From IMG/VR virus record IMGVR_UViG_3300005734_000009, positions 1 to 39,126 of that record: a stretch of DNA of 39,126 nucleotides; one strand, 5' to 3'. Made by a program: the position numbers and the translations under genes. Below, one piece after another: positions 8,576 through 16,844 of the stretch. Each line of letters opens with the position of its first letter. Position 1 is the stretch's first letter. The notes below the pieces were generated by a model. The model searched no databases. It had not been told where the DNA came from and worked only from the letters and a program-made list of their open reading frames with translations. Origin of the DNA: a virus.

Positions 8576-8995
8576 TTAAGACTCAGTTTCAAAATTTACT
8601 TTATAGACCAACCCAAGCCAGGAATGCCCAGTGTTCTCATCCATGCCGTAGCGCCATTCCCGCAGCGATGAATCATCCAGCAACCCACCTAAATACGGAT
8701 TCGCAGCCAAATAGATTTCAACGTTTTTGCCAATGCTATCCAGATGATCTTCTACCGCATCACTCAGAACTGTGCTGATTTGAATAACCAAATCCGCATT
8801 ATCCCCACGAGACTCATAAGTGCGCCGGCTAACATCTCCTTTAAAAAAGAAGATATTGATATAGTGCTCAACCCCCTCATCAACCCGCGCCCGCTGCTGG
8901 GTAAATACCTGCAACGTCGGCAACTCAGCCAACTGACTCTGCAGCTCAGACTTCAGCGCATCCCGAATCTGCTTACGCCGATCAACCGCCAGCAT
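8576..8995 (-). CDS. Tail terminator protein (lambda U-like)
   Basis: 139 residues from the ATG at 8995, which has an AAGGTGG Shine-Dalgarno site; a GTG at 9004 is possible. The N-terminus is an amphipathic helix (RRKQIRDALKSELQSQL) followed by beta strands (YINIFFFKGDV, ADLVIQISTVL). This helix-then-strands plan and the place just before the tube gene fit the tail terminator, which caps the growing tube and joins tail to head. The C-terminal GHSWLGLVYKVNFET also fits. Confidence 0.7.
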   Translation of the reverse strand: MLAVDRRKQIRDALKSELQSQLAELPTLQVFTQQRARVDEGVEHYINIFFFKGDVSRRTYESRGDNADLVIQISTVLSDAVEDHLDSIGKNVEIYLAANPYLGGLLDDSSLREWRYGMDENTGHSWLGLVYKVNFETES

Positions 8996-9164
8996 CGCCG
9001 CCACCTTTCACCACAACCTTTGCGGCGAGCAACGACTTACCCACCGCTTCCGGTACCGCTGGCAGATTTGTTTTTTTCTCTCCAGGCCCGTACGCCACAT
9101 TTTCAAATGTGACATGCCCAACCGCGACTAAACCGCTCATGGTTTTATCTTTTTTCTCAGCCAT
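8982..9164 (-). CDS. Small head-tail region protein, unknown
   Basis: 60 residues with a lysine-rich start (MAEKKDKTM) and the pattern AYGPGEKKTNLPAVPEA. Short proteins with a YGPGE...LP stretch are common in the head-tail joining region of phages. A second ATG at codon 9 is possible. It overlaps the terminator-like gene by 14 bases if the ATG at 8995 is used. The function is unknown. The pattern resembles the N-terminal part of the 89-residue acidic-repeat protein encoded 350 bases upstream, so the two may be distant relatives. Confidence 0.5.
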   Translation of the reverse strand: MAEKKDKTMSGLVAVGHVTFENVAYGPGEKKTNLPAVPEAVGKSLLAAKVVVKGGGDAGG

Positions 9165-9181
9165 TCAATTCACCACTTAGC

Positions 9182-9493
9182 TCAGACAGCACCCGCAAAA
9201 CGAACAACCAAGCGAACACTTGAGTTATCATCTTCCAGGGTATCCACCACAATAAAACGCTCAGCTCCGGCGATAACTTCATCACCTTCCAAGCAACCCA
9301 TTACAGGCTTAGGCAAGCTGGCGTGCGTTTGAGTTACAGTGGTGTAGCCATCACTCGATAGCACCTTAAGATTCCGATCAATAATCACATTTGTTTCAAC
9401 CGAGCTTTCCCCTCGCTTATAACTGCAAGGCATACCCAGCTCTTCACAGATCGTCTGATCAACCTCAGCCATCAACTCATCAAACTCAGACAT
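9182..9493 (-). CDS. Head-tail joining protein (lambda FII-like)
   Basis: 103 residues, MSEFDELMAEVDQTICEELG. An N-terminal helix is followed by beta-rich text (TNVIIDRNL, ERFIVVDTLEDD, SVRLVVRFAGA). The size, the helix-plus-barrel plan and the position between capsid and tail terminator genes match gpFII-type proteins, which attach to the connector and form the docking site for the tail. The assignment is from pattern and order, not from a diagnostic motif. Confidence 0.65.
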   Translation of the reverse strand: MSEFDELMAEVDQTICEELGMPCSYKRGESSVETNVIIDRNLKVLSSDGYTTVTQTHASLPKPVMGCLEGDEVIAGAERFIVVDTLEDDNSSVRLVVRFAGAV

Positions 9494-9513
9494 ACACCAC
9501 CGCTCCCGAATTA

Positions 9514-9783
9514 CTACTCTTCAGAACCAGACTCTTCAGAACCGGACTCTTCAGAACCGGACTCTTCAGAACCGGACTCTTCGGAACCGGACTCTTCGGA
9601 ACCAGGCTTTTCAGCAGCTGGCTCGACATACTTTTCAGCCAGACCTTTTGCAACCGCCTCCTTAGCGATGGCAGCAGGTAGCTTCTGAGGCTTATCCGAC
9701 GGCAATACAGTGACTGACTCTTTCTCTTTTTCTGAGTACTGAATTGTTTTCTTCACGATATACAATGTAACTTTTCTGCCCAT
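9514..9783 (-). CDS. Small protein with acidic SGSEE repeat tail
   Basis: 89 residues. The N-terminal half is basic/mixed (MGRKVTLYIVKKTIQYS, then LPAAIAKEAVAKGLAEKY). The C-terminal third is six near-perfect copies of the pentapeptide SGSEE, giving a strongly acidic disordered tail. The gene stands between the major capsid and FII-like genes and is preceded by an intrinsic terminator. I do not recognise the family. A capsid-surface or connector accessory role is possible, but nothing in the sequence proves it. Confidence 0.65.
   Translation of the reverse strand: MGRKVTLYIVKKTIQYSEKEKESVTVLPSDKPQKLPAAIAKEAVAKGLAEKYVEPAAEKPGSEESGSEESGSEESGSEESGSEESGSEE
9517..9606 (-). repeat. 15-bp tandem repeat, six units
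   Basis: Six contiguous 15-base units (9517, 9532, 9547, 9562, 9577, 9592) encode the SGSEE tail. Units differ at one or two bases; units two to four are identical. Because the unit is five codons, replication slippage would change tail length without a frameshift. Confidence 0.95.
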
Positions 9784-9807
9784 GATGATTTCCTGTTTTC
9801 AGTTCTT

Positions 9808-9838
9808 AAAAAAAAGGCCCTACATCCGCAGAGCCTTA
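9808..9838 (-). terminator. Intrinsic terminator after the major capsid gene
   Basis: On the minus strand AAGGCTC pairs with GGGCCTT (one G-T pair) around a 10-base loop, followed by a run of eight or more T. It lies 13 bases after the capsid stop and before the acidic-repeat gene. Confidence 0.75.
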
Positions 9839-9850
9839 TTCATCAAATGG

Positions 9851-10876
9851 TTATGCCAGCTCGATAACAACAAAGTCGTTTGGAGTTGGAGTGACCGGCA
9901 GAGGAGCCGACTGAGTCATCAGGTTTTCAACTGATGGGTTATCGGTAAACCAGTTCTTAGGATGACGGCTGGTTGCAACTACACCATCAGCATTAGCTTT
10001 AGCATCCTGAATCGCACCGTAGCAACGCACACCCTGGTAACCAGCTGGCGCCATCACCATCGTGGTACCTGGCATGAATTCCTGCTCAACACCATCATCA
10101 TCATCGTACTTGCCAGCGTATACATAAACCTCGTACTCACCAAAAGTACCCTTGTACTGCACAACGTTAGCCAGTTGCGGACCAAGCTGTAGAGAACCAG
10201 TTGTTCCACGCTTGGTTTTATCCATATCGTCTTTTACTGCTTTAAACTTACTGAACAGCTTCCAGCCCTTCTTAGATAAAATAAGCAGCCCCGGCACAGC
10301 CTTCGACTTATCAGCCCAGTCAGTCATATCATCAGTGGGGTCATAGGTATTTACATCCTTACTGTCCCACTTATCCGCACCAAGCAGAGCAATGTTGTTT
10401 CCAGGATCGCGGCCAAAATCAACCTGCTGCTCAGGATAATCTTCACCCACAACGACAACACTACCGGTCAGAACAGCTTCAACCGCCATATGCTCTTCAC
10501 GCCGGTCAATCGATTTTTCCTGCTCAGACAGTAGATCAACCACAACAGCCTGACGACGCTGAACAGCATCCAACACGCCACCCAAAGGCTCACCAGCCAT
10601 TCGAGTGAGCAACTGACCAGGCTCAACAACATCCATAGGCTTGACGTAAGCCGGCAAGAATGAAGTGAAGGTCGTACCCGCTTGACGGTTAGGCTTGCCC
10701 GCGACCATTGGTGATACAAATGGCGCCAGTTTTTTACCCTTAACCACTTTATCAAAAGCGATCTCTTTAGATGTAAACTCGATCATCTGCGGGAAGAACG
10801 TCTGCAGGAAGAACGGCACGAATTTGGGCAGCTCAGCTCGCATGCCCAGCAGTTGAGTAGTAGTAAATACGTTCAT
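9851..10876 (-). CDS. Major capsid protein (lambda gpE family)
   Basis: 341 residues, the same size as lambda gpE. The N-terminus MNVFTTTQLLGMRAELPKF, the block RREEHMAVEAVLTGS in the middle and the C-terminal RHPKNWFTDNPSVENLMTQS are typical of the Phage_cap_E family. These subunits form the icosahedral HK97-fold shell. The gene follows the decoration protein as in lambda D-E. It is bounded on both sides by intrinsic terminators (10890-10911 upstream and 9808-9838 downstream), which is unusual and could serve to tune capsid dosage. Confidence 0.95.
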   Translation of the reverse strand: MNVFTTTQLLGMRAELPKFVPFFLQTFFPQMIEFTSKEIAFDKVVKGKKLAPFVSPMVAGKPNRQAGTTFTSFLPAYVKPMDVVEPGQLLTRMAGEPLGGVLDAVQRRQAVVVDLLSEQEKSIDRREEHMAVEAVLTGSVVVVGEDYPEQQVDFGRDPGNNIALLGADKWDSKDVNTYDPTDDMTDWADKSKAVPGLLILSKKGWKLFSKFKAVKDDMDKTKRGTTGSLQLGPQLANVVQYKGTFGEYEVYVYAGKYDDDDGVEQEFMPGTTMVMAPAGYQGVRCYGAIQDAKANADGVVATSRHPKNWFTDNPSVENLMTQSAPLPVTPTPNDFVVIELA

Positions 10877-10889
10877 TTTTTTCTCTCAC

Positions 10890-10911
10890 AAAAAAGCCGC
10901 TCAATAGCGGC
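10890..10911 (-). terminator. Intrinsic terminator before the major capsid gene
   Basis: On the minus strand GCCGC-TATTGA-GCGGC is followed by six T. It lies between the decoration gene stop and the capsid start, so unmodified RNA polymerase would often stop just before the capsid gene. Confidence 0.8.
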
Positions 10912-10944
10912 CTGTATTAAAAAGGATTTCTACAAAAACTGCGC

Positions 10945-11295
10945 TTAGCGCAATCCCTGCAAGCTGATAGGAGTGCCAACAAAGGCCGTCAGCTTCTGTG
11001 CAGCAGTTGTGCCGCCAGGCCAAGCAACCAGATCCGGATTGAAAGTTCCCGCTTTAATCAGGTTCTTATCTGCAGCCCCACCGGTAGTATCGATCGCAAA
11101 TGGCGCAATACGAACAGCAACCTCAGTGCCATCATTTGCCGCTGGGTCCCATTCATGGAACTCACCGGTAGTTAAGTTTTGCCCCATCGGCGCATACTTC
11201 GACAGAGCCTGACCTGCAGCGATGGTGCCCACGGTATTCGCCGGAGCGTCAGAGCCAGTTACCCACTGCTCTGGTGTGTTTGTTTCGGGTGTCAT
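10945..11295 (-). CDS. Head decoration protein (lambda D family)
   Basis: 116 residues, like lambda gpD (110). The sequence has the D-family plan: an early GTIAAGQALSKYAPMG stretch, then EVAVRIAPFAIDTTGGAADKN and FNPDLVAWPG near the C-terminus. Trimers of such proteins clamp the expanded capsid shell. It lies between the protease/scaffold gene and the major capsid gene, exactly as in lambda C-Nu3-D-E. Its start (ATG 11295) is seven bases after the protease stop. Confidence 0.9.
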   Translation of the reverse strand: MTPETNTPEQWVTGSDAPANTVGTIAAGQALSKYAPMGQNLTTGEFHEWDPAANDGTEVAVRIAPFAIDTTGGAADKNLIKAGTFNPDLVAWPGGTTAAQKLTAFVGTPISLQGLR

Positions 11296-11301
11296 GGCTT
11301 A

Positions 11302-11727
11302 TTAAGCTCCTGTTGCTTTTTTGTAGGCCGCTACTGCACTGGCCGCGATTTTTTGATCTTTACTCAGCTCTTCTTCACCTGCTTCCGCATCAGCGCTCAG
11401 GTTTGGCTGCTCTTCAGTTTCCATCAGCGCATCGAGCGATGTGCCTGCATCCAGATTGGTTGCGGTGGATTGCTCTGAAGCAGCCAAAACTTTGCCCGCC
11501 TCTTCAACACTCATTTCTGTTTCATACGCCAGGTGATTCGCTAGTGCCTGACGCCCCTCTGCTTCTGCATGATTCATAATGCCCTGAATACGCTCACGCT
11601 CTTCGGCACGGTAATCACTTGCTTGTGTTGCGACTGCAGCCGCAGGCGCAGGCACTTCAGCTCCCGCCGCAGGGCCACCCGGTTCAGGCGTTTCAACCTG
11701 AGATTTATCTTTGTCTTGTTCAAACAT
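11302..11727 (-). CDS. Nested scaffold protein (lambda Nu3-like), internal start
   Basis: 141 residues in the same frame as the protease, beginning at its methionine 305 (MFEQDKDKSQ). The ATG at 11727 is preceded by a perfect AGGAG with a five-base spacer (CGAGT), a strong internal ribosome site inside a coding region. The product is acidic and helical (EEAGKVLAASEQS, EEELSKDQKIAAS), fitting a scaffold that directs capsid assembly and is then degraded. Lambda makes Nu3 from an internal start in C in the same way. Confidence 0.8.
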   Translation of the reverse strand: MFEQDKDKSQVETPEPGGPAAGAEVPAPAAAVATQASDYRAEERERIQGIMNHAEAEGRQALANHLAYETEMSVEEAGKVLAASEQSTATNLDAGTSLDALMETEEQPNLSADAEAGEEELSKDQKIAASAVAAYKKATGA

Positions 11728-12639
11728 ACTCGCTCCTATGGAGATTGTTCTGCCCTGCGTGGACAGATGTTGTGTGAATATCGACATTGCTTCATGGCCG
11801 TTTACCAGCTCATCAGCAAAGCCAACATCTATAGCCTCTTGGCCGCGATATACCGCAGCTTCCGTGGCCAATACGGTTTCAAGACTCAACCCCATATGAT
11901 CGGAAACGATCTGCGCAAACTCGCGCCGGAGCTGATCTGAATTTTGTTGAAATTGTTCAAGCACTGTTTTTGGCAGCGACTCATAAGGGTTGCCGTCTAC
12001 CTTGTGCGAACCGGAGTGAATCAGCGTAACCTTGACGCCTGCTTTATCCAGCTTTCCACTCATATCCTGATGCGCCATCACTACACCCACCGAGCCCGCA
12101 ATACCTGTCTGGGTAATCAGGCGGCGATGCGCAGAACTTGCCAGCGCCATCCCCGCGCTGCAGTTCATGTCATAACACAGCGCCCAGAGCGGCTTGCCGG
12201 CTGCATCTGCCATCTGGCGAAGAGTCCGCGACGTATCAAAACAGCCAGCCACCTCACCGCCAGGGGTATCAAGATCCATCATCAGACCCTTAACCTCTGG
12301 ATCTTCCAGCGCTATTGCGGCCATAGCTATAATGCCGTCATAGCCGGTCATGCCACTATAAGGCCGAAGCCGATTAAGCTTATGGGTCAGAGTGCCAGAC
12401 ACAGGGATAACCGCTGCACCATCAACTAACTCATAAGGCCGGTTACGAGCTCGATCTGATGACCAGCTTTGAGCCGACTGGCGCAGTTTCTCACCCGTGA
12501 GAATCTCACCATCTGCATCAGCAAGCTCTGTAATATGAAGGCGATCAGCCAGAGCGCTAAAAAACACTCTCGCATAGCCTGGTTCGACCAGCAGCGGGGT
12601 ATTCAATACACGCGCGGCAAGTTGTGCGTAACTCTTCAT
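11302..12639 (-). CDS. Capsid maturation protease with C-terminal scaffold (lambda C-like)
   Basis: 445 residues, S49/SppA-type fold. MDLDTPGGEVAG at about 121-132 and MNCSAGMALASS place the nucleophile serine at 161; HKVDGNPYE places the general-base lysine at 213. The 52-residue spacing equals that of lambda C (as recalled). The rest, from about residue 300, is acidic, helical and low in complexity and acts as scaffold. The protease cleaves scaffold and portal during prohead maturation. An internal start at 11727 yields the scaffold alone. Its ATG overlaps the stop of the 71-residue gene by four bases. Confidence 0.92.
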   Translation of the reverse strand: MKSYAQLAARVLNTPLLVEPGYARVFFSALADRLHITELADADGEILTGEKLRQSAQSWSSDRARNRPYELVDGAAVIPVSGTLTHKLNRLRPYSGMTGYDGIIAMAAIALEDPEVKGLMMDLDTPGGEVAGCFDTSRTLRQMADAAGKPLWALCYDMNCSAGMALASSAHRRLITQTGIAGSVGVVMAHQDMSGKLDKAGVKVTLIHSGSHKVDGNPYESLPKTVLEQFQQNSDQLRREFAQIVSDHMGLSLETVLATEAAVYRGQEAIDVGFADELVNGHEAMSIFTQHLSTQGRTISIGASMFEQDKDKSQVETPEPGGPAAGAEVPAPAAAVATQASDYRAEERERIQGIMNHAEAEGRQALANHLAYETEMSVEEAGKVLAASEQSTATNLDAGTSLDALMETEEQPNLSADAEAGEEELSKDQKIAASAVAAYKKATGA

Positions 12640-12851
12640 GCGGCAACCTGTTGTTGGTTAGAAGGACGAGGCAGCATGCCTTTTTCCATCTGCCGAACAC
12701 GGCGCGCTTTCTCCTTGGCGCGGGTCGGTGCTAATCGAGCCCGAGCAACACCAGCCCCAGTCTGATGACGATAAACCGGAATGCGATTTGTGGTCTGACC
12801 AGTACCCAGCAGCAACGCCGCCATTGTCCGTAAAATGTTTTTGCGTTTCAT
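12636..12851 (-). CDS. Small basic protein, unknown
   Basis: 71 residues, very basic (MKRKNILRTMAALLLGTGQ, then ARARLAPTRAKEKARRVRQ). The N-terminus looks somewhat like a signal or membrane segment but is short. It lies between the portal and protease genes, after an intrinsic terminator, and its stop overlaps the protease start (ATGA), which supports its being translated. It matches no family I know. It could be an RNA- or DNA-binding accessory, or a leader peptide that couples translation to the protease gene. Confidence 0.5.
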   Translation of the reverse strand: MKRKNILRTMAALLLGTGQTTNRIPVYRHQTGAGVARARLAPTRAKEKARRVRQMEKGMLPRPSNQQQVAA

Positions 12852-12875
12852 ACTCTTCCCCTTATTTCAGACATT

Positions 12876-12899
12876 AAAAAACCCGCACAAGGCGGGCTT
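12876..12899 (-). terminator. Intrinsic terminator after the portal gene
   Basis: On the minus strand GCCCGC-CTTGT-GCGGG is followed by six T. It lies nine bases after the portal stop and before the small basic gene and the protease gene. Confidence 0.8.
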
Positions 12900-12907
12900 T
12901 ATTCTGT

Positions 12908-14500
12908 TTACGCTGCAGCAGCTTCTAACTCATCAGGCGCCATAGCCTGAACTTGCATCCAGCTTGGCGGCGGTAGACCTGCTTCCTTGCGCTCCCTTTG
13001 CTCACGAACCTGTTGTGCAAAGATTTCCTGATAATCCTCACCCATCTGCGCATGTTCTTTTTCATAAGTACTCAGCCCAGACTCGATCCGCAAGACCGCT
13101 TCTTTAACTTCTTTCAAGCCATCGATCGCAAGACGACCCGAACCGATCCAACTAGCGTTTAACCAGGCGGCTTTAGCTTCGTAAAATCCACGATTCGCTT
13201 TACGCGGTAAGGTAATTAGTTTGCGATGAAGCATCTCTTCAAACACCAACCCGAAAATCTGGCTAGCGTATCGACTGGCAATCACTTTGCGCCGGCCCAT
13301 GTAGTAACGCCAACCCTCAAGCATTGATGCGCGGGCCGAACTGTAACTAGAGTTGCGATAGTCTTTAGCAAACGGCTCATATGGCACATGCAAACCAGCA
13401 GCCAGCCAGCGAAGCACAGAGCTTTCCAGTTCAGCAAAACCGTTATCAACGTTACCGGAAGTCTGAAGATTCAACCGCTCACCTGGTACCAGATGCGGTA
13501 TCTTCACGCCATTCATTTTGATGTTGGCGTTATCGTGATAAGCCCCCATCATCGACATAAACGGGGCAACCAAATTATCAACTGTTTGGCCACCATCTGC
13601 CGCGATCAATTCCATCGCCGATTTAGTATCAAGCTCAGACTCGATCACCGCAGCATACATTGCGTTAACAATAGTGTTTTGCAACTTGGTATTCTGCAGC
13701 TTGGGCAGAATATGCATCTGCTCTAGTACGCTAAGGAATTTGTTTGCACCCCGGCTCTGCCCATCTTCTGTAGGCTCAAAGATATGCAAAAACTTCAATC
13801 GACCATTGGATGCTTCACGAGTGATACGCTTCCACTTGTGACCAAAACCCGAACCGTAACCAAAGGCATTCTGATCAACGTCACGCACCCAATAGGCAAC
13901 AGCCGCACCATGGCGATCCGTCTCAATACCGCCGGCTAACCCGTTGGAATTTCCCCGACCATTAGGGTTAGAAACTCGCTTAGGGCTAACCACTTTAATC
14001 GCGGTTTTAATCAGCGATCCAGGCCGATCAATCCACTCAGCAGCAGCTGTAATCTCACCCAAACTAGTATGAGTGCCAACACCTTCACGAATCATCATGG
14101 TAAATGTTCGTTTACGCTCAGCATCCAACCAGCAACCCTGCTCATCTTCTGCTATCTCAAGCCAGCCCTGCTCTACATCGCGAGCAAAAGCACGGGCATC
14201 CTCTTCACTCATTCCAAGGTTGCGCCACATCGGCTTGTAGCTCAGACGAAACAGATGGCCGACAATGTTGTCGATATGCAGTTGCACCCCGTTCGATGCA
14301 AAGGCATTGTTCCGCACCACATCTTCAGTCCGGGCATTACCCAGATCCAACTGCGGCAATAAGGCGGCATCTACGGTTTTTAGTGATGGAGCCCATTGAG
14401 CTAACTGACCACCAAAACCAGCGCCAGCACCTTGAAAACCATTCATTTGGCTCCGGGCTGGTATGCCGTTTGGACCCAGAATTTGCACATCCATACTCAT
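12908..14500 (-). CDS. Portal protein (lambda gpB family)
   Basis: 530 residues, as in lambda B (533). Recognisable blocks are NNAFASNGVQLHIDNIVG near residues 64-80, RVSNPNGRGN, LKFLHIFEPTEDGQSRG, PYEPFAKDYRNSSYSSARA and FYEAKAAWLNASWIG. The dodecameric portal is the DNA entry/exit ring at one capsid vertex; it docks terminase during packaging and gpW afterwards. The start at 14500 overlaps the gpW stop by four bases. Confidence 0.95.
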   Translation of the reverse strand: MSMDVQILGPNGIPARSQMNGFQGAGAGFGGQLAQWAPSLKTVDAALLPQLDLGNARTEDVVRNNAFASNGVQLHIDNIVGHLFRLSYKPMWRNLGMSEEDARAFARDVEQGWLEIAEDEQGCWLDAERKRTFTMMIREGVGTHTSLGEITAAAEWIDRPGSLIKTAIKVVSPKRVSNPNGRGNSNGLAGGIETDRHGAAVAYWVRDVDQNAFGYGSGFGHKWKRITREASNGRLKFLHIFEPTEDGQSRGANKFLSVLEQMHILPKLQNTKLQNTIVNAMYAAVIESELDTKSAMELIAADGGQTVDNLVAPFMSMMGAYHDNANIKMNGVKIPHLVPGERLNLQTSGNVDNGFAELESSVLRWLAAGLHVPYEPFAKDYRNSSYSSARASMLEGWRYYMGRRKVIASRYASQIFGLVFEEMLHRKLITLPRKANRGFYEAKAAWLNASWIGSGRLAIDGLKEVKEAVLRIESGLSTYEKEHAQMGEDYQEIFAQQVREQRERKEAGLPPPSWMQVQAMAPDELEAAAA

Positions 14501-14700
14501 GAAATCACCCCAGCCGGACGCCGACGACTTGCAGAATTAACTTTTTGCTCCAGCTCTTGGATGTACTGGCGCAGCGCACTAATATTAATCGGTGTGAATT
14601 CCACCATACGCCCTTCTTTCTGCACTTTGACCGCCTTCTTACCTGTCATCAGTTTGTGCAAAGCAGTTTGCGCTTCAGCTAGTTGCTGCTGTGTTGTCAT
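14497..14700 (-). CDS. Head-tail joining protein gpW
   Basis: 67 residues, the size of lambda W (68). It has the two-helix pattern around a short hairpin: QQLAEAQTALHKLMTGKK, then VEFTPINISALRQYIQELEQ. gpW binds beneath the portal after packaging, keeps DNA inside and is needed for FII and tail binding. Gene order TerL-W-portal and four-base overlaps match lambda A-W-B. Confidence 0.92.
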   Translation of the reverse strand: MTTQQQLAEAQTALHKLMTGKKAVKVQKEGRMVEFTPINISALRQYIQELEQKVNSASRRRPAGVIS

Positions 14701-16844
14701 TAGTGATTACCCATTCTTCTTGCCAGTTCTGCCATTGTTGGGGCTGCACTGGTATTGGCTGATTGGTTGGTCGGCCGCGTTGTGATAACTGAAGGCTTTG
14801 AGGCCGCTGGCTGCTCTTTTGATTCAGCTGCAACTTCAACTTCCACTTCTTCCGGATTGTGGTTGATACTACGAACCAAATTATCCGGCTCTGCCGAATC
14901 ACCCAGCAAATCACCCTGCAGCAGTACCGCTTCTTTCTGCTGCCACCAATCTGGTTTCTTAATATGAAGCTTCTCAGCCTGCGCTGCATGACGCGCGTAA
15001 ACCGTACAATCCCATGCCTCAATAGGCTGGCCTGCTTTCGGTTGCCACATAAGTTTATTTTTAATGCTTCGATGCGGCGCTTTAATTTCGCCGGTCATCT
15101 GATCAAAGAAATCAGATCGAATGCTGTCATAAATATGCAATCGGCCGGGACCATTACCAAGCAACTTAAGCGCCCCCGCGATCTCATCTTTCAGAAGCTG
15201 TGTACCCACTTTCCATAACTGCAAGCCGTACTTGTCAGCACCGGTACGGGTAGCGTTTAAATCCATCTTGCGAGGGACGGTTACCGGCGGGGCATCCAGC
15301 TGGTTAGCACCTTTAATCGCTCGCACATTTACGCCGCGACCTCGGCGAGAACGAACATAATGGTATGTAGCTTTCTGGGTGACACCATCTGAAGTATCAA
15401 TATCAGCAGCAAGCACCGACAGATAACAGCCGGCCTCATGCTCATACGAACCGAACACCAGCTTATCAAGCTCCGACCAAACTGGATCATTAATATCGTT
15501 GATATTATGTGCTGCCCAAATCTCCCCGAAGTAGATAATCCAGGACTCCATCATTGGCCCCCAGGCATACACTGTGACGGCTACCCTGTCCCGCTGGACA
15601 TCAATACCGATAGTCAGAATCAACGCTCGGCGCGGTACAATCAGCTCAGGATAATCTTCTGCTTTCTCTTTCAGTTCCTCTGCTGTTGAGTTGTCATCCT
15701 TGTACTCATACGACTGACCCAGCTTCTGATTAATGAAAGCTATCATCAGGCTTTCATCGCCAACATCAGACTGAGCTTCAGCTGCAAGATAGTCCGCAAC
15801 TACATCAGCCAGTGATGTACCAGGCATGCAGACATAAAGCTCACTCAAATCCTGAAAGCCAGCCTTGCCATAAAATGGCGCAGTAGGGGTCCAGCCCGCG
15901 AACTTGTCACCCGACAGGTACGCATCAAAGCAGGTCTTACGAATATTGGTTTGTCGCTGCTTGTCGTTCCACTCGGTACCGCAGTTTGAACAGACATATA
16001 CTGCTGTTTCCGGATCGCTGGTACCGTAGATAGGGTGAGGCTCTGTAAACGCCTCGCTATCCCAAATTACATTCGACCAATCCAATACATGCGATTCACC
16101 GCACTCATGGCAAACGATCGGTAAAACTCGCTGGTCAGTACCTTTTAGGCGGGCATCTGTTTTCGATAACCCTTTTACAGCTGGCGTACCACCAACAATC
16201 AGCTTCGACCCAACATAACGCTTAAGTCGTTCAGCCAGGTTAACAATTGAATCACCCTGACCGGCAACGTTGTCCTGAGTATCATCAGGCTCTTCAACGA
16301 AACCAATACCCACTTTAGAGGTTGATTTAACGTTGCCCGGAGAGTTAGAACCGACCAGCTTTAGAAAGCCACCGGTGAATATTTTGTTATCCCAGCGATT
16401 GCCAGATTTCCGGCTGACCAACATACCCAGAACTTCTTCAGCAAAAGGGTTGGCCCGAACAATTTCTACTAACTTCTCATCATGGAAGTTTTTGGCGTCA
16501 CCCGTTTTCGCAAACAACCCCATGATTGGGCTTCGCTTAAACACCGCGTAGTCAATACGCCGCAGGATGTAACCAATAATGAAGATGGTCCAGCCGATCT
16601 GCGATGCCTTCCGCAGGTCAATCTCTTTGACTTCAGGATCATCCAAAGCCAGCGCGACACCCAAAAAATACGGCGTGAAGTGAAAGCTGTAATGCCGCCC
16701 CGCATCAGGCAGATAGTAATTCTGTTCCAGAAAATCGACGGTTCCCAGAATTTCAGGCGGCTCCCAAATCAGCGCCGTATCAGCTGTCACCTCCTGCAAG
16801 TTCGACTGCAGCGCGGCCAACTCGCTTGTTTGTAGAGGTAACAT
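14700..16844 (-). CDS. Terminase large subunit (lambda gpA family)
   Basis: About 714 residues from the ATG at 16844; a TTG at 16853 with a GAGGAG Shine-Dalgarno site four bases away is the alternative start. The ATPase half has KASQIGWTIF at the Walker A place and IGFVEEPDD at Walker B, followed by a zinc-binding pair (CHECGES and CSNCGTEW). The nuclease half begins ILTIGIDVQRDRVAV, where the aspartate is a metal ligand. This GpA-type motor cuts cos-like sites and pumps DNA into the prohead. It overlaps the small subunit gene by about 65 bases. The GpA class suggests cohesive-end packaging. Confidence 0.95.
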   Translation of the reverse strand: MLPLQTSELAALQSNLQEVTADTALIWEPPEILGTVDFLEQNYYLPDAGRHYSFHFTPYFLGVALALDDPEVKEIDLRKASQIGWTIFIIGYILRRIDYAVFKRSPIMGLFAKTGDAKNFHDEKLVEIVRANPFAEEVLGMLVSRKSGNRWDNKIFTGGFLKLVGSNSPGNVKSTSKVGIGFVEEPDDTQDNVAGQGDSIVNLAERLKRYVGSKLIVGGTPAVKGLSKTDARLKGTDQRVLPIVCHECGESHVLDWSNVIWDSEAFTEPHPIYGTSDPETAVYVCSNCGTEWNDKQRQTNIRKTCFDAYLSGDKFAGWTPTAPFYGKAGFQDLSELYVCMPGTSLADVVADYLAAEAQSDVGDESLMIAFINQKLGQSYEYKDDNSTAEELKEKAEDYPELIVPRRALILTIGIDVQRDRVAVTVYAWGPMMESWIIYFGEIWAAHNINDINDPVWSELDKLVFGSYEHEAGCYLSVLAADIDTSDGVTQKATYHYVRSRRGRGVNVRAIKGANQLDAPPVTVPRKMDLNATRTGADKYGLQLWKVGTQLLKDEIAGALKLLGNGPGRLHIYDSIRSDFFDQMTGEIKAPHRSIKNKLMWQPKAGQPIEAWDCTVYARHAAQAEKLHIKKPDWWQQKEAVLLQGDLLGDSAEPDNLVRSINHNPEEVEVEVAAESKEQPAASKPSVITTRPTNQSANTSAAPTMAELARRMGNH

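Noticed and set aside
9391-9681. Plus-strand ORF with FRTGL repeats opposite the SGSEE tail
   Set aside because: It is the complement of the 15-base repeat; opposite to all late genes and without a ribosome site.
10468-10755. 95-codon ORF in another frame inside the major capsid gene
   Set aside because: The capsid frame explains the sequence; the alternative frame is Trp/Leu/Ser-rich shadow text without a ribosome site.
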